Assembly (NCBI RefSeq): GCF_900110495.1 | Contig: NZ_FODX01000001.1 | Span: 1 to 64,000, forward strand | Direction of reading: 5' to 3' | DNA: 64,000 nt | DNA from: Nitrosovibrio sp. Nv6 | GTDB lineage: Bacteria; Pseudomonadota; Gammaproteobacteria; Burkholderiales; Nitrosomonadaceae | In this document: piece by piece, positions 57,875 to 64,000 of the stretch | Position numbering within the stretch: position 1 is the first letter of the stretch | How the letters are laid out: each line of letters opens with the position of its first letter | Notes under the pieces: generated by a model | The model's database searches: none | Told to the model about the DNA's origin: nothing | The model's input: only the letters and a program-made list of their open reading frames with translations | Translations under genes and position numbers: made by a program

Positions 57875-58801
57875 TCATGAACGTTCTTTCATCGCGGCGG
57901 TAACCGCCGCATGGTCAAGATGAGGAGCAAACATTTCGATAAAATCATATACATACCCGCGCAGATAACCATTACGGCTTATACCGATTCTGGTCGTGCT
58001 CGGCTCGAACAGGTGGCTTGCGTCGATAGACCGCAGGTGTCTGTCGCGTTTGGGCTCAAATGCCATCTGCGCCAGGATGCCGACCCCTAATCCCAGTTCT
58101 ACATAGGTCTTGATTACATCCGCGTCTATGGCGGTAAGCACCACGTTGGGCGTCAGCCCTTTCGCTTCGAACGCCTGGTTGATCTTCGAGCGGCCGGTAA
58201 AAGCAAAGTCGTAAGTAATGATCGGATATTCGGCGAGCGCCTCCAGTGTCAGTTTCTGGAGTTTAAGCAGCGGATGCCTCGGCGGGACAACGATGCAACG
58301 GTTCCATTGATAGCACGGGAGCATTACAAGTTCAGCAAACAGTTCGATAGCCTCGGTTGCGATAGCGATGTCCGCTACTCCCGAAGTGACCAACTCCGAT
58401 ATCTGGGTCGGATTGCCCTGATGCAAAACTAATTTCACATTGGGGTAGCGTGCGGTAAAATGCTTGATTGCGGCGGGTAGTGCGTATCGCGCCTGAGTAT
58501 GGGTCGTAGCAATAGTGAGAGAACCGCTGGCTTCGTTGGCGAATTCCTGGCCAACCTGTTTCAGGTTTTTTGCATCTCTCAGCATTCTTTCGGCAATTTC
58601 AAGAATAGCCCGTCCCGGGGGCGTGGTTTCGACCACTCGTTTGCCGTTGCGCACAAAAATGTCCACCCCCAGTTCGTTTTCCAGAAGGCGAATCTGTTTG
58701 CTGATTCCCGGCTGGGACGTATGCAGGATTTCTGCCGCTTTGGATAAATTCAGCCCCTGATTGGCGACTTCACATAGATAACGCAATTGTTGCAATTTCA
58801 T
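57875..58801 (-). CDS. cysB: LysR-family regulator CysB
   Basis: The master activator of assimilatory sulfur genes. 308 residues. The winged HTH reads MKLQQLRYLCEVANQGLNLS, then AEILHTSQPGISKQIRLLEN, which is characteristic of CysB/Cbl. The effector domain includes TTHTQARYALPAAIKHFTARYP (in two parts) and a TFAFTGR-like segment (ITYDFAFTGRSKINQAF). It is divergent from cysI, and a large palindrome sits in its leader. Confidence 0.93.
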   Translation of the reverse strand: MKLQQLRYLCEVANQGLNLSKAAEILHTSQPGISKQIRLLENELGVDIFVRNGKRVVETTPPGRAILEIAERMLRDAKNLKQVGQEFANEASGSLTIATTHTQARYALPAAIKHFTARYPNVKLVLHQGNPTQISELVTSGVADIAIATEAIELFAELVMLPCYQWNRCIVVPPRHPLLKLQKLTLEALAEYPIITYDFAFTGRSKINQAFEAKGLTPNVVLTAIDADVIKTYVELGLGVGILAQMAFEPKRDRHLRSIDASHLFEPSTTRIGISRNGYLRGYVYDFIEMFAPHLDHAAVTAAMKERS

Positions 58802-59143
58802 GGTATCGGTTTTCTAAAGAATATTAAGTTATGTTAATCTAACATAATATTCTTTCACGATATATATGTTCGTTGCTATTATGGCGTTTTCGAGGCACCA
58901 TGCAGGGTTTGACTGTGAGGGTGTCATGGGCGGGAGCAGGAGTCGCGGAGCCTGATGGGCCGGACGTTAAAAGAAAGCGGTAATTTTTTGGTTTTCCGGG
59001 CATTACGGATACTACCTCGCCAGAAGTCAGACCGAGTGCCAATACCAGTGCCAGTGGGAACGCCGAGTCGCCGGGGAGCGGATGATCCATTCCTGGATCT
59101 TTAGGGCATCAAGCTGATACGGTCATAAATGTGGAGGATGCAG
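58802..59143. other. Divergent regulatory region between cysB and cysI
   Basis: About 340 bases containing the promoters of both cysB (left) and the cysIHDN operon (right). The inverted repeat near the left end is described separately. GGAGG at 59133-59137 is the ribosome binding site of cysI. An 83-codon minus-strand frame at 58839-59090 has no family resemblance and is not called. Confidence 0.5.
58816..58855. promoter_or_regulatory. Large inverted repeat in the cysB leader, candidate operator
   Basis: Arms AAAGAATATTA (58816-58826) and TAATATTCTTT (58845-58855) are perfect complements. Nested inside, TTATGTTA (58829-58836) pairs with TAACATAA (58841-58848), sharing bases with the right arm. 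The A/T-rich dyad lies 15-55 bases upstream of the cysB start, where LysR regulators bind their own promoters. Binding by CysB itself is an inference. Confidence 0.55.
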
Positions 59144-61255
59144 ATGAGTTATTTGGATAATCTCGCGAATGACGAGGAAATAAATTTGTACGCGCAGTCG
59201 GTACAGGAGTATCGAGACCTGAACATGGACGTTTCGCGCTTTACCGCAGGCCGGCTGCAAATGGGTATCTACGGCCAGCGGCAGGAGGGTGTCAACATGG
59301 TGCGCATCAAACTCCCGGGCGGGCGCGTAACGGCACTGAAATTGAGGACGATCGCCAGCGCCCTGGAGACATATTCCCGTCATGACGTCGTCCATATCAC
59401 CACGCGCCAGGATATTCAGATGCATTACGTGCCACTCGAGAAGACGCCGGACGTGCTCCGTCACCTGGCCGCGGGTGGATTGACGACCCGTGAGGCATGT
59501 GGCAACACCATACGCAATATCACGACCTGTCCTCTATCCGGCGTATGCCCCCGCGAGCATGTCGATGTGACGAAGCATCTGGAGGGTACGGTCCAGCATC
59601 TTCTGCGAAATCCGCTGACTCAGCAAATGCCGCGTAAATTCAAGATCAGTCTATCGGCGTGTGAGTCCGACTGCGCGCAGGGCATGATGCACGATCTGGG
59701 CGTTGTCGCAGTGCGAAACGGCGACCGGTTTGGCTTCAAGGTCGTGGCTGGTGGCGGTCTCGGGCACAAGCCGCATGAAGCGATCGTCATTGAAGAATTT
59801 ATCGAAGAAAAAGATCTGCTGTCCGTGATGGAAGCGGTCATTCAGTTACATAACCGCTACTCGGACCGGCCCAAACGCGCAAAATCGCGGATCAAATTCC
59901 TGGTGGACAAATTTGGCCCCGAAGGATTTGTCGAGAAATATCGTGAAGAACTGGTGCGGACGACATCGGCCCTGGCGACCCTGGACTATCCAAAAGGCGA
60001 ATGGAGCGCCGGCGCCGACAGCGAGGTTCCCGGCCTTGGGGCGCCGCGTCATATTTTCGCGCAGAAACAGCCCGGCTATTACGTATTCCCGATCAGCGTG
60101 CCCATGGGTAACCTGAATGTAGCGCAATTGAATGGTCTGGCCGATATTTGCGAAACCTTCGACTTGCCTGATATTCGCACCACTCAGGATCAGAACATGT
60201 TTTTTACGAACGTGCCGGAAGCCGGAATTGAACCTCTGCGCGCCGCGCTGGCGGAACTGGGTCTGGGAGTACCTGAGGCAGGCGATGATGTGGTGGCTTG
60301 TCCCGGCACCTCGACCTGCCGTTTGGGGATAACTTCGAGCACGATCGTCGGACCCAAGCTGAGCGGCGGCAAGCATGACCTGAAAATTCGTGTTTCCGGA
60401 TGCCATAACGGTTGCGCCCAGCCCGAGGCTGGAGATATTGGCATATACGGCGAAGGCAAGCGCATGCACGGCAAACTCGTGCCGCACTACCAGTTGCATT
60501 TCGGCGGGAATGCGATGGCTCGCGGGGCGCTGGCGTTCAAAGGCCCGTCGATACCCACGGCCCGGATCGAGGAGGCGGTGGAACGAGTGCAGTCTGCTTT
60601 TGCGACTGAACGCGAGTCGGGCGAAACATTCTTTTCCTGGGCGCATCGGATGGATAAAGCCTATTTCACCGAGTTGCTTGCGGACCTGGTTGAGGTCAAA
60701 CCGGAAGAATTGGCGTCGGTCTTGCGTGATCATGGCAATGATAACGATTTCAAGGTACTGCAACTGGGCGGAGGCGAATGCGCAGGGGTGAGCCAGATAA
60801 AGATCGGTACCATTTTCTTTGAAGCGGCCCATGAACGGAATTATCGGAATGCGCTCAAGTTTCAGCAAAAATTTGCGGATTCGGTCGGGTGTGCGGAGGA
60901 GATCGCCCGCTTGATCGGTCAGGGTGTGACTGAAATGCTCGGTGGTGTGAAGCACGACGATTTGGCCGCGCAGGCGGAAGAATTGCGCCGTGTGTTGCCT
61001 ACGAAGCCGCATCTCTCCAGGCAATTGGGTAGATTCGCGGAGAATTTTGCGACCCCGGGCGAAGAGTTGAACGATGCTCATCTGACTGAATGGTTTTCCG
61101 ACCTAGATGCGTGGACAATGGAGGTTGCGGAGTTTTGCCTGAACTTCGACCGGCAGCTGGACCTGACGGGTGCGCTACCGGAGCCGCTGACGGTTTCCAT
61201 CAAATCGCCGTCGTCATCATTGTCTGAATCAGCCCGGTCATCTGTCATAGTCTGA
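59144..61255 (+). CDS. cysI: Siroheme-dependent sulfite (nitrite/sulfite) reductase with C-terminal extension
   Basis: 703 residues from the ATG at 59144, chosen because GGAGG lies 6 bases upstream (ATGs at 59129 and 59138 are in frame). It has the two-fold repeated NiR/SiR fold. The second half holds the canonical siroheme/4Fe-4S ligands Cys386 and Cys392 (CPGTSTC) plus Cys420 and Cys424 (CHNGC). The first half carries the same spacing: Cys129 and Cys135 (CPLSGVC), Cys173 and Cys177 (CESDC). Residues about 510-703 form a mostly helical extension ending in a Ser-rich tail. The operon (cysH, cysD, cysN) supports sulfite as substrate; nitrite reduction cannot be excluded. Confidence 0.9.
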   Translation: MSYLDNLANDEEINLYAQSVQEYRDLNMDVSRFTAGRLQMGIYGQRQEGVNMVRIKLPGGRVTALKLRTIASALETYSRHDVVHITTRQDIQMHYVPLEKTPDVLRHLAAGGLTTREACGNTIRNITTCPLSGVCPREHVDVTKHLEGTVQHLLRNPLTQQMPRKFKISLSACESDCAQGMMHDLGVVAVRNGDRFGFKVVAGGGLGHKPHEAIVIEEFIEEKDLLSVMEAVIQLHNRYSDRPKRAKSRIKFLVDKFGPEGFVEKYREELVRTTSALATLDYPKGEWSAGADSEVPGLGAPRHIFAQKQPGYYVFPISVPMGNLNVAQLNGLADICETFDLPDIRTTQDQNMFFTNVPEAGIEPLRAALAELGLGVPEAGDDVVACPGTSTCRLGITSSTIVGPKLSGGKHDLKIRVSGCHNGCAQPEAGDIGIYGEGKRMHGKLVPHYQLHFGGNAMARGALAFKGPSIPTARIEEAVERVQSAFATERESGETFFSWAHRMDKAYFTELLADLVEVKPEELASVLRDHGNDNDFKVLQLGGGECAGVSQIKIGTIFFEAAHERNYRNALKFQQKFADSVGCAEEIARLIGQGVTEMLGGVKHDDLAAQAEELRRVLPTKPHLSRQLGRFAENFATPGEELNDAHLTEWFSDLDAWTMEVAEFCLNFDRQLDLTGALPEPLTVSIKSPSSSLSESARSSVIV

Positions 61256-61287
61256 TGAATTTCGATGCCCATTCTTGAGCCGGTAAT

Positions 61288-62067
61288 ATGAGCCTGGATC
61301 ACAAGATTGCTGAAGTGCGAACACTTCTGGATACGGTGCAGAGAGATTATGCTCCCGTCACCTTCGCCTGCAGCTTTGGCGCAGAGGATATGGTGTTGAT
61401 GGATCTCATTGCGCGGCATTATCCCGGTATCGCGATATTTACACTGGATACGGGGCGACTGCCTGAAGAAACCTACAGCCTCATGAGGGAGGTGGCGGAT
61501 CGTTACGGCATTCATGTGCCAGTGTATTTTCCCGAGCCCGCCGCGGTAGAGGCGTATGTCGCGCAGAACGGGCCCAATGGCTTCTATGACAGCGTGGATT
61601 TGCGTAAAAAATGCTGCCATATTCGCAAGGTCGAACCACTGAAACGCGCGCTGAGCGGCAAGCGCGCATGGATCACCGGCCTGCGCCGCGATCAGGCGCC
61701 GACGAGAACGGATTTGGCGGTATCGGAATTTGATGCCGGCAATGGTTTGCAAAAAATCAGTCCGCTGCTGGACTGGAGCCTGTCCGAGGTGTGGGCTTAT
61801 CTCAAACAGTTCAATGTGCCCTACAACGCATTGCATGATAAGGGATACACGAGCATCGGCTGCGCACCCTGTACCCGCGCCATTACGCCCGGCGAAGATG
61901 TTCGCGCCGGCCGGTGGTGGTGGGAAGATCCGGAAATCAAGGAGTGCGGTTTACATCCGGACAAACGGTCCGTTACGACAGCAGTTCTCGCGGCGGTGAC
62001 AAATCCGGCTGCTGCCGGACATGGCAAAGATATGGAACAAAAGGAGCAGGGGTCAGGTTCGCGCTAA
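61288..62067 (+). CDS. cysH: Adenylyl-sulfate (APS) reductase, CysH family
   Basis: Reduces activated sulfate to sulfite with thioredoxin. 259 residues. Substrate loop SFGAEDMVL near 29-37. The 4Fe-4S ligands Cys109-Cys110 (RKKCCHIRK) and Cys192/Cys195 (GCAPC) are present, which marks the iron-sulfur, APS-using type as opposed to the PAPS type. The catalytic cysteine is Cys220 in ECGLH. A short tail follows the usual end. It lies between cysI and cysD, and no APS kinase is seen in the window, which agrees with direct APS use. Confidence 0.94.
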   Translation: MSLDHKIAEVRTLLDTVQRDYAPVTFACSFGAEDMVLMDLIARHYPGIAIFTLDTGRLPEETYSLMREVADRYGIHVPVYFPEPAAVEAYVAQNGPNGFYDSVDLRKKCCHIRKVEPLKRALSGKRAWITGLRRDQAPTRTDLAVSEFDAGNGLQKISPLLDWSLSEVWAYLKQFNVPYNALHDKGYTSIGCAPCTRAITPGEDVRAGRWWWEDPEIKECGLHPDKRSVTTAVLAAVTNPAAAGHGKDMEQKEQGSGSR

Positions 62068-62100
62068 GAGGGCCGAGCCAGGAGATTATGAGGTCGATCG

Positions 62101-63090
62101 ATGGAAATATTGAACGAAATGGAAGAGTCTGTTAGTCCTGATCCAGGTTTTGTCACGAAGACTGAACCGGTAGCCATCAAGCGCCGTATCGCACGGCATC
62201 TGGGCCATCTGGATGCGCTGGAAAGTGAAGCCATCCATATCATGCGAGAAGTTGCGGCGGAATGCGCCAATCCGGCTCTGCTGTTCTCCGGAGGAAAGGA
62301 CTCCATCGTAATGCTGCGCCTGGCGGAAAAGGCCTTCCGCCCGGGGCGTTTTCCATTTCCCTTGCTGCATGTTGATACCGGTCATAATTTTCCCGAAGTG
62401 ATCGAGTTCCGTGATCGCCGCGTCAAACAATTGGGTGAGCGGTTAATAGTGCGCAGCATGGAAGACTCCATCAGGCAGGGAAGAGTCGTGCTGCGTTCGG
62501 AAAACCAGAGCCGGAATCCATTTCAGTCGGTGACACTGCTCGACGCCATCGCTGAATTCTGTTTTGATGCCTGTATTGGTGGCGCCCGGCGCGACGAAGA
62601 AAAAGCGCGCGCCAAGGAACGTATATTTTCTTTCCGCGATGAATTCGGTCAATGGGATCCGAAGAACCAGCGCCCGGAATTATGGGATATCTACAACACC
62701 CGTGTGCATCCGGGGGAAAATATTCGTGTGTTTCCCATCAGCAACTGGACTGAACTCGATGTGTGGGAGTACATCGCCCGCGAGGAACTGGAGGTGCCGC
62801 ACATTTATTTCGCTCATACCCGCGATGTAATCAGGCGTGGTACCGGACTTTTACCGTTATCCCACCTGGTTCAGCCCGTGGAAGGGGAGAAAGTGGAGAA
62901 CCTCATGGTGCGCTTTCGGACGGTAGGTGACATGAGTTGCACCTGTCCGGTGGAATCTTCGGCGGTCAATGTCGGGGAAATCATTACTGAAACCGCGATC
63001 ACACGAATTACCGAGCGCGGCGCGACGCGCATGGATGACCAGACATCCGATGCATCCATGGAGCGGCGCAAGAAAGAAGGATATTTCTGA
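62101..63090 (+). CDS. cysD: Sulfate adenylyltransferase subunit 2
   Basis: The adenylating subunit of ATP sulfurylase, which forms APS from ATP and sulfate. 329 residues, with about 25 extra at the N-terminus. PP-loop motif SGGKDS at 63-68, HVDTGHNFPEVIEFRD, and the C-terminal TVGDMSCTCPVES with RRKKEGYF at the very end are typical. It is followed by cysN after an unusually long gap of about 180 bases. Confidence 0.95.
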   Translation: MEILNEMEESVSPDPGFVTKTEPVAIKRRIARHLGHLDALESEAIHIMREVAAECANPALLFSGGKDSIVMLRLAEKAFRPGRFPFPLLHVDTGHNFPEVIEFRDRRVKQLGERLIVRSMEDSIRQGRVVLRSENQSRNPFQSVTLLDAIAEFCFDACIGGARRDEEKARAKERIFSFRDEFGQWDPKNQRPELWDIYNTRVHPGENIRVFPISNWTELDVWEYIAREELEVPHIYFAHTRDVIRRGTGLLPLSHLVQPVEGEKVENLMVRFRTVGDMSCTCPVESSAVNVGEIITETAITRITERGATRMDDQTSDASMERRKKEGYF

Positions 63091-63198
63091 GGCGTATCTT
63101 TACAGATACAGATCGTGCCCTTGTGATACGGCTCTTGTCAATTTATACATTGCATAAGCGACGTGGGCAACGTAACGCAAACCTTCTTTCCCGCCCTG

Positions 63199-63232
63199 GC
63201 ACTTGGGATTTCATAGCACTTGGGATTTCATA
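63199..63232. repeat. 17-base tandem direct repeat upstream of cysN
   Basis: GCACTTGGGATTTCATA occurs twice back to back (63199-63215 and 63216-63232), about 40 bases before the cysN start. No reading frame uses it. The origin is probably a local slippage duplication. Confidence 0.85.
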
Positions 63233-63271
63233 GAGATATACCGGAAACCAGAATTTAAAGAAGAGTATTGA

Positions 63272-64000
63272 ATGTCAGCCATTGATAACATTTCATTTGA
63301 TCATACTGAACTATTACGGTTTATCACGGCCGGTAGCGTGGATGACGGCAAGAGCACCTTGATCGGGCGCTTGCTGCACGACTCGAAGTCCATTTTCGAG
63401 GACCAGTTGAGCGCCATCACCCATACGTCGCACAGGCGCGGGATGGAAAGTGTCGATCTTTCGCTGCTCACCGACGGCCTGCAAGCGGAGCGTGAACAAG
63501 GTATCACCATCGATGTAGCCTATCGTTATTTTGCCACGCCCAAACGCAAATTTATCATTGCCGATACGCCTGGCCATGAGCAATATACACGCAACATGGT
63601 TACCGGCGCTTCCACCGCCAATCTCGCCATCATTCTGATCGATGCGCGCAAGGGGTTGCTTACCCAATCGCGCCGGCATGCCTATCTCGCCAGTCTGGTC
63701 GGCATTCCTCATCTGGTGGTAGCGGTCAATAAAATGGATCTGGTTAACTATTCCCGCGATGTATTCGAGCGGATTTGCAAGGATTTCAGCACCTTTGCCA
63801 AGGGGCTCAAGCTGAACAATATCGCCTACATCCCGATGTCTGCTTTAAATGGCGATATGGTGGTGGAGCGGGGAGACAAGCTTGACTGGTACGAAGGCAT
63901 GACGCTGATGGACTTGCTGGAGAGCGTCCCTATCGACCACGATATCAATCTCGAAGATTTCCGGTTTCCGGTGCAATGGGTGTGCCGTCCGCAAACCGAG
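63272..64000 (+). CDS. cysN: Sulfate adenylyltransferase subunit 1, N-terminal part (cut by window edge)
   Basis: The GTPase subunit that drives ATP sulfurylase. 243 codons are visible from the ATG at 63272 and the frame remains open at the window end; family members have 430-640 residues. The EF-Tu-like GTPase domain shows P-loop GSVDDGKST (21-29), switch I/II elements [14 protein letters not shown] and [12 protein letters not shown] (98-109), and NKMD (153-156). Whether a CysC kinase domain is fused at the C-terminus cannot be seen. Confidence 0.95.
   Translation, partial: MSAIDNISFDHTELLRFITAGSVDDGKSTLIGRLLHDSKSIFEDQLSAITHTSHRRGMESVDLSLLTDGLQAEREQGITIDVAYRYFATPKRKFIIADTPGHEQYTRNMVTGASTANLAIILIDARKGLLTQSRRHAYLASLVGIPHLVVAVNKMDLVNYSRDVFERICKDFSTFAKGLKLNNIAYIPMSALNGDMVVERGDKLDWYEGMTLMDLLESVPIDHDINLEDFRFPVQWVCRPQTE

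Noticed and set aside
59846..61081. A 411-codon minus-strand reading frame
   Set aside because: It is exactly antisense to cysI, which has strong motifs along its full length; the minus-strand product is His/Arg/Gln-rich with no domain.

Overview
The window reads as chromosome of an ammonia-oxidising betaproteobacterium of the Nitrosomonadaceae, most likely Nitrosospira-like. The clue at the left edge is the last 49 codons of a NapC/NirT-type multiheme cytochrome with a CxxCH haem site and a long acidic tail, which resembles the cytochrome cM552 (CycB) that follows hao-cycA in nitrifiers. Gene orders such as secG-tRNA-Leu-nuoA, comF-bioBFHCD and cysB<>cysIHDN fit Betaproteobacteria. The genus is an inference from gene content, not from a marker gene.

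Layout. 1-3428: cytochrome tail, then a phosphate ABC transporter (pstCAB, no pstS here) behind a good candidate Pho box. 3685-5031: tpiA, secG, tRNA-Leu(GAG). 5113-19998: a complete 14-gene nuoA-N operon for respiratory complex I, interrupted only by a REP-like palindrome between nuoI and nuoJ. 20176-25021: a HEPN-like orphan, a PQQ-type sugar dehydrogenase-like secreted protein, htpG with a candidate heat-shock promoter, and an NhaR-like regulator. 25294-31459: an RND heavy-metal efflux operon (TolC-like, lipoprotein adaptor, CzcA/CusA-like pump) ending in a PII-like protein. 31583-37937: argB, slmA, a MoeB/ThiF-like enzyme, and the convergent block ctpA, envC, gpmA. 38282-41201: rhodanese-like gene, grxC, secB, an SH3-like gene and gpsA, matching the enterobacterial yibN-grxC-secB-gpsA order. 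41231-47328: trmL and comF on the minus strand, then bioBFHCD. 47329-48838: a small accessory patch with a SnoaL-like protein, a ParB-like C-terminal remnant and a holin-family membrane protein. 49447-52701: a REC-PAS-GGDEF-EAL protein and a metallo-beta-lactamase-fold protein. 52830-54268: four tandem small lipoproteins, three of them followed by a hairpin terminator of their own. 54622-57734: roxA and mutL, separated by a hexamer repeat. 57875-64000: cysB and the divergent assimilatory sulfate reduction operon cysI-cysH-cysD-cysN, with cysN cut by the window edge.

Most of the window is core metabolism: respiration, glycolysis, biotin, assimilatory sulfur, division control and secretion. No prophage, insertion sequence or CRISPR array is visible. 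The least explained parts are the four-lipoprotein array, the two-fold repeated cysteine motif and helical C-terminal extension of the CysI-like reductase, the 20-residue internal duplication in the EAL domain, the rhodanese that has His in place of its catalytic Cys, and the PII-like protein attached to the metal efflux operon.
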